Assembly: GCA_011372345.1 (NCBI GenBank)
Contig: DRTC01000654.1
Coordinates: forward strand, 1-5,030
Reading direction: 5' to 3'
Source of the DNA: Candidatus Cloacimonadota bacterium
GTDB lineage: Bacteria > Cloacimonadota > Cloacimonadia > Cloacimonadales > TCS61
DNA length: 5,030 nt
In this document: positions 1 through 5,030 of the stretch, in pieces
Layout: each line of letters opens with the position of its first letter
Position numbering within the stretch: position 1 is the stretch's first letter
Program-made: the position numbers and the translations under genes
Notes under the pieces: model-generated
Seen by the model: the letters and a program-made list of their open reading frames with translations, nothing else
The model's database searches: none
Told to the model about the DNA's origin: nothing

Positions 1-141
1 ATTCTGAGGAATTTGAAAATAAAATCCCCATTTAATGCGGGTTTACGGATTTCGGAAGGGTGAAAAAGGGCGAGATGTGTTTAATTGGAGTTATAGATAT
101 TTAATTTTTATAAATCCAAGTGGGAAATGTTAAATGTTAAT

Positions 142-177
142 ATAAAAAAACGCTAACTTAATTAAAAGTCAGCGTTT
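142..177 (-). terminator. Intrinsic terminator after tRNA-Leu
   Basis: The arms at 148-157 and 168-177 form a 10-bp stem (one G-U pair on the minus strand) around a 10-nt AT-rich loop. On the minus strand the stem is followed directly by a run of seven T (complement of 144-150). It lies 8 bp past the 3' end of tRNA-Leu, where the tRNA operon should end. The plus strand also has a short T-run shortly after the stem (180-184), so weak termination of plus-strand transcription is possible. Confidence 0.85.
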
Positions 178-185
178 CGTTTTTA

Positions 186-270
186 TACCAGAGGCCGGAC
201 TTGAACCGGCACGAACAAAAAGTTCGAGGGATTTTAAGTCCCTTGTGTCTACCAATTCCACCACTCCGGC
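186..270 (-). tRNA. tRNA-Leu, anticodon UAA
   Basis: The 85-nt minus-strand sequence folds as a class II tRNA. The 7-bp acceptor stem pairs 264-270 with 187-193, including G-U pairs. The anticodon loop CTTAAAA has anticodon UAA at 234-236 within an AGGGA/TCCCT stem. A long variable arm with a CGAAC/GTTCG stem and TTTTT loop is typical of tRNA-Leu, and the T arm GCCGG-TTCAAGT-CCGGC is perfect. The discriminator base is A, as expected for tRNA-Leu. The CCA end is not encoded (TAA follows), so it must be added by a CCA-adding enzyme. It is the last of the three tRNAs on this strand, just before the terminator. It reads UUA and, by wobble, UUG leucine codons, which are common in AT-rich genomes. 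Confidence 0.96.
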
Positions 271-278
271 ATTTTATA

Positions 279-305
279 GCCACAAAAGGCACAAAATACA
301 TAAAG
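279..305. repeat. Three degenerate 9-nt tandem units
   Basis: Units at 279-287, 288-296 and 297-305 share the pattern xxCACAAAA or close to it. Units 1 and 2 differ at two positions and unit 3 is more divergent. The stretch starts 8 bp upstream of tRNA-Leu on the minus strand. A comparable CAC-rich 9-nt tandem occurs in the next spacer at 532-549. Three short units could arise by chance in AT-rich DNA, so confidence is modest. Confidence 0.4.
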
Positions 306-363
306 AAAAACTTCTCCAGAAAATCTTCGGGATCCGCAGGACATCTGTATGTTTTTTTAATCA

Positions 364-401
364 TATCATTCCGAAGAGCTACGTACATTCGGAAGATGAT
401 A
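364..401. repeat. Inverted repeat (stem-loop) in tRNA spacer
   Basis: Arms 364-375 and 388-401 give 12 base pairs interrupted by one 2-nt bulge (394-395) around a 12-nt loop. No T-run follows the stem on either strand in the right orientation: the T-run at 351-357 lies before it on the plus strand and reads as A's on the minus strand. It is therefore not a standard terminator. In the tRNA precursor it could be a processing structure or a repeat remnant. Confidence 0.5.
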
Positions 402-432
402 TTTTCTATAAATCCGCAACAAATATAACTGA

Positions 433-503
433 AGGCGACACCCGGATTCGAACCGGGGATAAAGATTTTGCAGACCTTTGCCTTACCACTTGGCGATGTC
501 GCC
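433..503 (-). tRNA. tRNA-Cys, anticodon GCA
   Basis: The 71-nt minus-strand sequence gives a full cloverleaf. The acceptor stem GGCGACA/TGTCGCC is perfect, the anticodon stem is AAGGT/ATCTT, and the loop CTGCAAA carries anticodon GCA at 469-471. The T arm CCCGG-TTCGAAT-CCGGG is perfect. The discriminator base is U, the known identity element of tRNA-Cys. CCA is not encoded (TCA follows the discriminator). It lies between tRNA-Gly and tRNA-Leu on the same strand and has no recognisable promoter or terminator of its own. Confidence 0.96.
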
Positions 504-522
504 GTAAATTCTTTCATTAAAT

Positions 523-588
523 ACTGAAAATCACCGAATACACCGAATTTTATCTATTATTTTTCAGTGAACTTCAGCGGTGTTCAGT
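523..588. repeat. Long imperfect stem-loop with 9-nt tandem units
   Basis: This occupies much of the 114-bp spacer between tRNA-Gly and tRNA-Cys. Pairings are 523-528 with 583-588 (6 bp), 532-536 with 578-582 (5 bp), 537-538 with 573-574, and 541-547 with 563-569 (6 of 7), with small bulges between them and a 15-nt loop. The left arm contains two near-identical 9-mers in tandem, caccgaata (532-540) and caccgaatt (541-549); the right arm carries the complementary ttcagtg-type units. There is no T-run after it, so it does not look like a terminator. It looks like a degenerate palindromic intergenic repeat or an RNA processing structure. Confidence 0.5.
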
Positions 589-617
589 GTTAAAATTCTT
601 TCACGCTATGAAAAAAA

Positions 618-692
618 TGGAGCGGGAAACGGGACTCGAACCCGCGACAATCACGTTGGCAACGTGAGGCTCTACCACTGAGCTATTCCCGC
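618..692 (-). tRNA. tRNA-Gly, anticodon GCC
   Basis: The 75-nt minus-strand sequence includes an encoded CCA end (618-620). The acceptor stem GCGGGAA/TTCCCGC is perfect, and the D arm GCTC-AGTGGTA-GAGC is canonical. The anticodon stem is TCACG/CGTGA with loop TTGCCAA and anticodon GCC at 658-660. The T arm is GCGGG-TTCGAGT-CCCGT. The discriminator is U, usual for bacterial tRNA-Gly. It is the only one of the three with CCA in the DNA. It is the first tRNA of the cluster and the only one with a plausible promoter upstream. Confidence 0.97.
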
Positions 693-709
693 AAAATTTT
701 TGAGTTTGC

Positions 710-738
710 AAATTCAAAATCAGGGTTTTTATTGTCAA
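710..738 (-). promoter_or_regulatory. Candidate promoter of the tRNA cluster
   Basis: On the minus strand a perfect TTGACA (733-738) is followed after 17 nt by GAATTT (710-715), a poor match to TATAAT, so the -10 position is uncertain. Upstream of the -35 there are A-runs resembling an UP element, a common feature of stable-RNA promoters. The -10 would lie about 17 bp before the 5' end of mature tRNA-Gly, giving a short leader. The perfect -35 and the location support it; the weak -10 lowers confidence. Confidence 0.45.
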
Positions 739-869
739 ATCATTTTTACTGTTTTTTTTGAAAAGAGTTCAGCATCGAATATGATAACTTATTTTATTAC
801 AATCGATTTTTATGAAGGATTTTAGGGACAAACTTTAACTGATTTTTAAAATATCCACAATGCAATGTT

Positions 870-1691
870 CTATACTATAATTTTGAATTTTAAATTATAT
901 TTTTCATCAGCTAAATAAATATTATTTTCACCCTTTTTCAGTTCAACTTTTTTTTCTTTTTTCACGGTCACACTGCGAATCTTTTTTGTTGAACCATGAA
1001 CTTTCACACCATTTACAAAGCTTCCGTTCTGACTACTGGCATCCTGGAAATAATATTTATTATGAAGCTGAAGAATGGAAAAATGTGAACGAGAGATAAC
1101 ATAAGGTTTATCATCTCTTAAATAAACATCATTTCTATGAAAAAGCCTGTCCGAACTTCTTTTAGAATAACGACCTACTCTAAAAGGAAATTTTGTGATT
1201 TCAATACTTCTCATACCATTCATCGCTTTTAAAGCTTCAGGGGAATCTGCAACTAATTTAATGTTTCCTTCTCCAGATTCAGAAGTTTCATCAATTTCTA
1301 AAACACCTTCCGTTAAAAAATCTGCTAACCTGGAACCATTATCGCGAATTCTTTGCGCCATTGTCTGGATCATAGCTCTCATTTTTTCACCGGTTTCTTT
1401 ATCAAAATCAAAATAGGAACTGAATAATCTCGGATCGATAATCTCCAGTTCCAGGTTTGTTTTCGCCCGAACTGTTGCCTGTCTCGGTAAACCTAATATT
1501 ATTCCTAATTCCCCAAAAACTTCTCCTGGTGTTAGTTCTGTCAGAATTACTTCTTTATCTTGAGAATTTTTCTTAATGATTTCTGCCTTTCCGGAAAGAA
1601 TAATGTAAAAATCATCAGATTTTTCACCTTCCCTGAAGACGATATCACCAGTAGAATAGTTTTTAACTTTGATGTGATCTGATGTGTTCAT
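870..1691 (-). CDS. Cyclic nucleotide-binding domain plus FHA domain protein
   Basis: This is a 273-residue protein, probably cytoplasmic, with no signal peptide or membrane segment. Residues ~8-125 form a CRP-type cyclic nucleotide-binding domain: the phosphate-binding cassette FGELGIILGLPRQATV (59-74) keeps the Gly-Glu (60-61) and Arg70, but Gln71 stands where many cyclic-nucleotide binders have Ser or Thr, so binding of cAMP or cGMP is not assured. A helical stretch (~98-128) follows. Residues ~155-273 are an FHA domain with GR (173-174), S200-R201-x-H203, D217, S220-x-N222-G223 and N227-G228, the residues that bind phosphothreonine peptides. No DNA-binding or catalytic domain is present, so it looks like an adaptor joining a small-molecule or protein signal to Ser/Thr phosphorylation. 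The ATG start has GGAG at 1697-1700, 5 nt upstream. It is the second gene of an operon, 12 bp after the Memo-family gene. No clear terminator follows. Confidence 0.92.
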   Translation of the reverse strand: MNTSDHIKVKNYSTGDIVFREGEKSDDFYIILSGKAEIIKKNSQDKEVILTELTPGEVFGELGIILGLPRQATVRAKTNLELEIIDPRLFSSYFDFDKETGEKMRAMIQTMAQRIRDNGSRLADFLTEGVLEIDETSESGEGNIKLVADSPEALKAMNGMRSIEITKFPFRVGRYSKRSSDRLFHRNDVYLRDDKPYVISRSHFSILQLHNKYYFQDASSQNGSFVNGVKVHGSTKKIRSVTVKKEKKVELKKGENNIYLADEKYNLKFKIIV

Positions 1692-1696
1692 AAAAT

Positions 1697-1700
1697 CTCC
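1697..1700 (-). promoter_or_regulatory. Ribosome binding site of cNMP/FHA gene
   Basis: GGAG on the minus strand, 5 nt before the ATG at 1691 and inside the 12-bp gap after the Memo gene stop codon. It fixes the start and points to coupled translation. Confidence 0.75.
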
Positions 1701-1703
1701 AAT

Positions 1704-2528
1704 CTATTTATAAATTATACTCGATAAATATCCGACAACTTGACTGAAATCATTATTAATATAACCGGAATGAGTATATTTCAAAGTTTCAATCTTCTTA
1801 TATTTCAGTTTTTCAGCGAGATGCATCAAAAATAAAATTCCTCCGATCCCACAAGCTTCTATTTTTTTATAGTGCATATCTTGTTCCATCTTATCGATCA
1901 AGCCTTTCTGAAAATTTTCAGCAAGTAGATTGTCTTTTTCAATGGCAGTATCGCTGTCATAATAATGAGAAAGGTCAGAGCTGATAATGAAAACAGTTTT
2001 ATCCAACCTGTTTTTAAAAATCTGTGAAAGAACTTCTGATAGAATTACACTATTTTTACTGTTCTGATTTCCTAAAATGATAGGAACAATCTCTACATTT
2101 GGTTTGATCACTTGCAGAAACGGAAGTTGCACTTCCAATGAATGCTCGGAACTATGAGCAGCAGGAAGAAACTCAAAATCAGGATAATCCAGTATTTTTC
2201 TAACATATTCCTTTTCAACAGGAACTATACCCAAAGGTGTTTGATAAGCATCAAAATTCCCAACTGAAAATCTATAGCCAGCAATATTATGGCTTGGAGC
2301 GATTATGACCGCAAGATCGAAATTTTTCTGTTCGATTGCTTTGTAACCATAAGCAGCACACTGTCCGGAATAGACATATCCTGCATGCGGAGATACAATT
2401 CCTAAAGCCTTTTCATATGTATCTTTAACCTTAACCTTTGAGAGGTAATTTTCAATTTCCATTTTCAGTATATCGGAGTTTCCCGGATAAAATGCACCTG
2501 CTACTACCGATTTTCTGATAATGCTCAT
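1704..2528 (-). CDS. amrB: Memo-family protein (AmmeMemoRadiSam system protein B, AmrB)
   Basis: This 274-residue protein matches the Memo family along its full length. Recognisable motifs are AGAFYPG (10-16), SPHAGYVYSG (46-55), APSHN (77-81), EHSLEVQLPFLQ (128-139), SSDLSHYYD (183-191) and ACGIGG (225-230). By family knowledge, His48, His80 and Cys226 correspond to the metal ligands of human MEMO1 (His49, His81, Cys244). The fold is related to extradiol dioxygenases, but the bacterial reaction is not established. In many bacteria and archaea it works with, or is encoded near, an AMMECR1 protein (AmrA) and a radical SAM enzyme (AmrS); neither is in this window. The ATG has a strong AGGAG at 2536-2540, 7 nt upstream. 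The cNMP/FHA gene follows after 12 bp, so the two form an operon. It is divergent from pdxA. The family call is firm; the role is unknown. Confidence 0.93.
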   Translation of the reverse strand: MSIIRKSVVAGAFYPGNSDILKMEIENYLSKVKVKDTYEKALGIVSPHAGYVYSGQCAAYGYKAIEQKNFDLAVIIAPSHNIAGYRFSVGNFDAYQTPLGIVPVEKEYVRKILDYPDFEFLPAAHSSEHSLEVQLPFLQVIKPNVEIVPIILGNQNSKNSVILSEVLSQIFKNRLDKTVFIISSDLSHYYDSDTAIEKDNLLAENFQKGLIDKMEQDMHYKKIEACGIGGILFLMHLAEKLKYKKIETLKYTHSGYINNDFSQVVGYLSSIIYK

Positions 2529-2535
2529 TTTCGCA

Positions 2536-2540
2536 CTCCT
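2536..2540 (-). promoter_or_regulatory. Ribosome binding site of Memo gene
   Basis: AGGAG on the minus strand with a 7-nt spacer to the ATG at 2528. This is a canonical site that supports the chosen start. Confidence 0.8.
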
Positions 2541-2558
2541 TTTGATTTAAAAGCAAAT

Positions 2559-2586
2559 AATTTGACAAAATCTTTAGTGTCAACTT
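2559..2586. promoter_or_regulatory. Inverted repeat with facing TTGACA boxes between divergent genes
   Basis: Arms 2559-2567 (aatttgaca) and 2578-2586 (tgtcaactt) match at 8 of 9 positions around a 10-bp spacer. Each arm contains a perfect TTGACA reading inwards: plus strand 2562-2567 and minus strand 2578-2583. They could be -35 boxes of overlapping divergent promoters, plus for pdxA and minus for the Memo operon. However, the -10 regions at 17 nt are poor (TTATTT at 2555-2560 on the minus strand; only a T-run on the plus strand). It could equally be an operator for a dimeric regulator. Function is inferred; the symmetry is seen directly. Confidence 0.45.
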
Positions 2587-2617
2587 TTTTAAATTTTCCG
2601 GATTTAATTAAAGAAAG

Positions 2618-2651
2618 AAAACTTGCCGAATTTTGAAATTCGGCAAGTTTT
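2618..2651. repeat. Perfect 16-bp palindrome upstream of pdxA
   Basis: Arms 2618-2633 and 2636-2651 are exact reverse complements separated by 2 nt (aaaacttgccgaattt and its complement). As RNA it gives a 15-bp stem with a 4-nt loop. It is flanked by A's on the left and T's on the right, the look of a short bidirectional intrinsic terminator. Yet it lies between divergent genes, 16 bp before the pdxA start. On the minus strand the stem is followed by TTTTCTTTCTTT, on the plus strand only by TTTT. It could be a leader attenuator, an mRNA-stabilising 5' hairpin, a regulator site, or a dispersed palindromic repeat. Confidence 0.7.
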
Positions 2652-2667
2652 AAAACGAGAAGAGAAA

Positions 2668-4386
2668 ATGAAAAAAATTGCGATTACAACAGGCGATCCT
2701 GCCGGAATAGGACCGGAAATTGCATCCAAAGCTATCAGATTCCTGCCTTTACAAGAAGATTTTATTTATATTATTTATGGAAAAATATTACCATTTCCTG
2801 ATGGGAATATTATTAAAAAAATCAGAAATGTCGAAGCTGCTGATATTAGCACAATAATTTACTGGATAGAGATAGATGATTCCGGATATGAGACGGGAAA
2901 ACCTTCCTCAAAAACAGGTAAAATTTCCTATAATATCTTGGAAAGGTGTATGCTCGATCTGAAAGCGAAGAAACTGGATGCAGTCGTAACTTGTCCAATT
3001 TCCAAAAAAGCGATCAGGGAAACTCACCCGGATTTTATCGGACACACCGAATATTTTGCAGAAAAAACAGGATCAGAAAATGTAATAATGAACTTTTGGG
3101 GACCATATTTTAATCTTGCACTTTTGACAACTCACATCCCTGTTTCCAACCTGGGAAATATTCTTAACAGGAAGTTTTTTTTGAAGAAACTGAAACTCAT
3201 TTATAATGAGACTAAAAAGATCATCAAAAATCCAAAACTGGCGGTTTTATCTGTCAATCCTCATGCCGGGGAAAACGGTGCATTTGGTTTTGAAGATGAA
3301 CTTTTGAAGAAAGCATTAAAAGAACTTTTATTAGAAAATATCATCATTGACGGACCTTTCCCGGCAGATTCCTTTTTTGCTCAAAACAACAGAAAATATG
3401 ACATGCTCATTTCTGCATATCATGATCAGGGATTGATCCCGTTTAAAATGATCTCTTCGGAAGAAGGTGTCAATGTCACGCTTGGACTTCCTTTTGTTCG
3501 AACATCTGTAGATCATGGAACTGCCTTCGATATTGCCGGAAAAAATCTTGCTTCTGAAAAAAGTCTGAAAACCGCTGTTAACTTTGCGGAACAAATGCTG
3601 GATAACAATTTTGAGAAAAAAGCAGATAATTATACTGTTTTTGCTAGATTTTATGATCGATATATGTCTCATGCTAATTACCAAGAATGGGTGAGTTTTA
3701 TCCTGAAACAATTTAACAAAACTTATCTAAAAAGCCCGCAAAAGGTTTTGGAACTTGCCTGCGGAACTGCTAATATTTCAACTCTGTTAGTGCAGAAAGA
3801 ATTGGAAGTTGACGCTGTTGATATTTCCAGCGAGATGTTGAGCATTGCTGCTCAAAAATCATTTAAACCAATTCTTTATCAAGCAGATATTCTAAACAAA
3901 ACATTTCCGGGAAAATATGACCTGATCCTGCTTCTATTCGATAGTATAAATTATTTTCTTGAAAGCAGGCAGGTTCATAAAATCCTTAAAAATGCTTATC
4001 AGTCATTGCAAAAGCAGGGAATGTTCATTTTTGATATTACAACCCTCAAAAATTGTGAGGATAATTTTGACGGTTTTGTCAATCTTGAGGATAACACTGA
4101 TGATTATATGGTCCATCAAAGCGAATTAAATTATGGAAATTTTATTCAGACAACCAATCTCACTTTCTTTCTGAAAAAGGGATATTTATTCTCCCGCAAG
4201 GATGAAATTCACAAACAAAAAATATACAAAGTTAAAGAAATCGTGGAAATCATCAAAGAAAACGATTTCAAATTAATCGGGATCTACAGTATTGATAATG
4301 GGAAAAATCAAGTTGGAAATAATTATGATAGTCTCGATAGAAGATTTACCAGAATATTTTTTGTCTTAGAAAAAAATGCTGTTTAA
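2668..4386 (+). CDS. pdxA: PdxA-type dehydrogenase fused to SAM-dependent methyltransferase
   Basis: This is a 572-residue two-domain protein. Residues 1-~312 are PdxA (4-hydroxythreonine-4-phosphate dehydrogenase, NAD-dependent, in the DXP-dependent route to pyridoxal phosphate): TGDPAGIGPE (8-17), CPISKKAI (109-116), GHTEYFA (125-131), NPHAGENG (197-204), AYHDQGLIPFK (250-260) and TSVDHGTAFDIAG (279-291). By family knowledge the metal ligands are His156, His199 and His252. Residues ~320-572 are a class I methyltransferase like YqeM: SAM-binding LELACGTAN (361-369), acidic Asp385 (VDAVDIS), QAD (405-407) and FDSINYF (424-430); its substrate is unknown. E. coli PdxA is about 329 residues and free-standing, so this is a fusion in one uninterrupted frame. 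The ATG at 2668 is preferred (GAGAAGAG just upstream); the alternative TTG at 2623 would translate the palindrome. PdxJ is not in the window, so a PdxA2-like substrate such as a phosphorylated sugar acid remains possible. rnhB overlaps its end. Confidence 0.93.
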   Translation: MKKIAITTGDPAGIGPEIASKAIRFLPLQEDFIYIIYGKILPFPDGNIIKKIRNVEAADISTIIYWIEIDDSGYETGKPSSKTGKISYNILERCMLDLKAKKLDAVVTCPISKKAIRETHPDFIGHTEYFAEKTGSENVIMNFWGPYFNLALLTTHIPVSNLGNILNRKFFLKKLKLIYNETKKIIKNPKLAVLSVNPHAGENGAFGFEDELLKKALKELLLENIIIDGPFPADSFFAQNNRKYDMLISAYHDQGLIPFKMISSEEGVNVTLGLPFVRTSVDHGTAFDIAGKNLASEKSLKTAVNFAEQMLDNNFEKKADNYTVFARFYDRYMSHANYQEWVSFILKQFNKTYLKSPQKVLELACGTANISTLLVQKELEVDAVDISSEMLSIAAQKSFKPILYQADILNKTFPGKYDLILLLFDSINYFLESRQVHKILKNAYQSLQKQGMFIFDITTLKNCEDNFDGFVNLEDNTDDYMVHQSELNYGNFIQTTNLTFFLKKGYLFSRKDEIHKQKIYKVKEIVEIIKENDFKLIGIYSIDNGKNQVGNNYDSLDRRFTRIFFVLEKNAV

Positions 4387-5005
4387 AAACGAATTCGAAT
4401 ACCGAAAAAAGTACAAGATAATTGCCGGAATCGATGAAGCAGGTCGTGGTCCGTTGGCAGGTCCGGTTGTTGTTGCTGCTGTTATTTTGGATAGAGACTG
4501 GCATATTGAAGGTCTAAATGATTCTAAAAAATTATCCGAAAAGAAAAGAAACAGATTGGCTTGGGAAATCCTTGAAAAATCTCTGGATTGTAAGGTGATC
4601 ATCATACCTCCCACAAAAATCGATGAAATTAATATCCTGCAGGCTACCTTGTTGGGAATGGAACAGGCAGTTCTGGATTTAAAGATCAAACCGGATATAT
4701 GTTTGATCGATGGGAACAAGGTCCCTGAGAAAATAGCACATTATTCTAAAGCGATCGTCAAAGGTGACGCAAAATATGCTTCGATCGCAGCAGCTTCCAT
4801 TTTGGCAAAAGTTACTCGAGACAGGATCATGAGAGAAAAGCATGAAAAATTCCCGGTATATAATTTCCGAAAAAACAAAGGTTATCCAACACGCGAACAT
4901 ATTGCTGCTATACGCAGTTATGGAATCACTTCTCTTCACAGAAAAACCTTTCGTCCTGTAAAAGAGATCATTTTAGAAAATCTAGATCGAACTACTGCCA
5001 GTTGA
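4376..5005 (+). CDS. rnhB: Ribonuclease HII
   Basis: This 209-residue enzyme cleaves the RNA strand of RNA-DNA hybrids and nicks at single ribonucleotides in DNA, starting ribonucleotide excision repair in the cytoplasm. The four metal-binding acidic residues are in place: Asp20 and Glu21 in GIDEAGRGPLAGPV (18-31), Asp112 in LIDGN (110-114) and Asp131 in KGDAKYASIAAASILAKV (129-146). The GRG loop is at 23-25. The C-terminal motifs NKGYPTREH (167-175) and SLHRKTFRP (186-194) are typical of RNase HII. The length is normal for the family. The ATG at 4376 overlaps the last 11 bp of the pdxA fusion in another frame. No strong Shine-Dalgarno is visible, so translation is probably coupled to the upstream gene. 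No other in-frame ATG precedes the catalytic motif. The 25 bp after the stop are too few to show a terminator or another gene. Confidence 0.97.
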   Translation: MLFKNEFEYRKKYKIIAGIDEAGRGPLAGPVVVAAVILDRDWHIEGLNDSKKLSEKKRNRLAWEILEKSLDCKVIIIPPTKIDEINILQATLLGMEQAVLDLKIKPDICLIDGNKVPEKIAHYSKAIVKGDAKYASIAAASILAKVTRDRIMREKHEKFPVYNFRKNKGYPTREHIAAIRSYGITSLHRKTFRPVKEIILENLDRTTAS

Positions 5006-5030
5006 ATTTTAAATTTTTCTGATCAATATC

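Larger units (their letters stand above)
271..432. other. Spacer between tRNA-Cys and tRNA-Leu
   Basis: This 162-bp spacer has no credible coding sequence. Next to tRNA-Leu, at 279-305, are three degenerate 9-nt units in tandem (gccacaaaa, ggcacaaaa, tacataaag). Near the middle, at 364-401, is a stem-loop described separately. I see no convincing promoter for tRNA-Leu, which supports co-transcription with the tRNAs upstream. Confidence 0.5.

Noticed and set aside
11..44. Possible minus-strand terminator: stem 22-29 with 37-44, T-rich tract after it
   Set aside because: The stem is short with a C-C mismatch and a G-U pair, and no gene is visible upstream of it on that strand.
158..520. Open reading frames on both strands across the tRNA-Leu and tRNA-Cys region (up to 119 codons)
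   Set aside because: They run through two clear tRNA genes and the terminator, have low-complexity translations and no ribosome binding site.
271..617. CRISPR-like array in the tRNA spacers
   Set aside because: The units are only 9 nt, degenerate and without unique spacers of regular length.
770..869. Terminator for the cNMP/FHA gene
   Set aside because: I could not find a convincing GC-rich hairpin followed by T's on the minus strand; only weak AT-rich pairings are present.
1195..1416. 73-codon plus-strand reading frame within the cNMP/FHA gene
   Set aside because: It is antisense to the real gene and has no start signal or domain.
2623..2667. Upstream TTG start extending PdxA by 15 residues
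   Set aside because: The extension is encoded by the perfect palindrome; PdxA proteins normally begin right before the TGDPAGIGPE motif, as the ATG at 2668 does.
3331..3711. 126-codon reading frame on the minus strand
   Set aside because: It lies antisense to conserved PdxA and methyltransferase motifs, and its translation has no recognisable domain.
4366..4939. Two minus-strand reading frames opposite rnhB
   Set aside because: They are antisense shadows of the conserved RNase HII gene.

Overview
This is an AT-rich bacterial chromosomal segment with two halves. Positions 1-692 hold three tRNA genes on the minus strand; positions 870-5005 hold four protein genes in two divergent groups. Everything reads with the standard genetic code. 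No insertion sequence, phage gene or CRISPR array is visible. The mix of a Memo/AmrB protein, PdxA fused to a YqeM-like methyltransferase, and RNase HII would fit a low-GC Gram-negative lineage known mainly from environmental genomes (for example Cloacimonadota or relatives). That placement is a weak inference from general impression only.

Layout: On the minus strand, tRNA-Gly(GCC), tRNA-Cys(GCA) and tRNA-Leu(UAA) run in that order. A candidate promoter lies upstream of tRNA-Gly and a convincing intrinsic terminator follows tRNA-Leu, so they probably form one tRNA operon. The spacers are fairly long (114 and 162 bp) and hold repeat-like and hairpin-forming sequence. Only tRNA-Gly has its CCA end encoded. 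Positions 1-141 show no gene. Positions 693-869 hold only the tRNA promoter and the tail of the next unit.

Next, also on the minus strand, is a two-gene operon: a Memo-family (AmrB-like) metalloprotein gene (1704-2528), then 12 bp later a gene for a small two-sensor protein with a cyclic-nucleotide-binding domain and an FHA phosphopeptide-binding domain (870-1691). The pairing suggests signalling, but the window does not show the ligand or partner.

Diverging from this operon on the plus strand is a gene joining a full PdxA-type dehydrogenase (vitamin B6 biosynthesis family) in frame to a class I SAM-dependent methyltransferase. It overlaps the start of rnhB (RNase HII) by 11 bp. The 139-bp divergent intergenic region has two notable structures: an inverted repeat whose arms are both TTGACA, like facing -35 boxes, and a perfect 16-bp palindrome ending just before the pdxA ribosome binding site.

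The most interesting points are the PdxA-methyltransferase fusion, the perfect palindrome in its leader, and the Memo plus cNMP/FHA gene pair. I found no clear evidence of a wholly new system.
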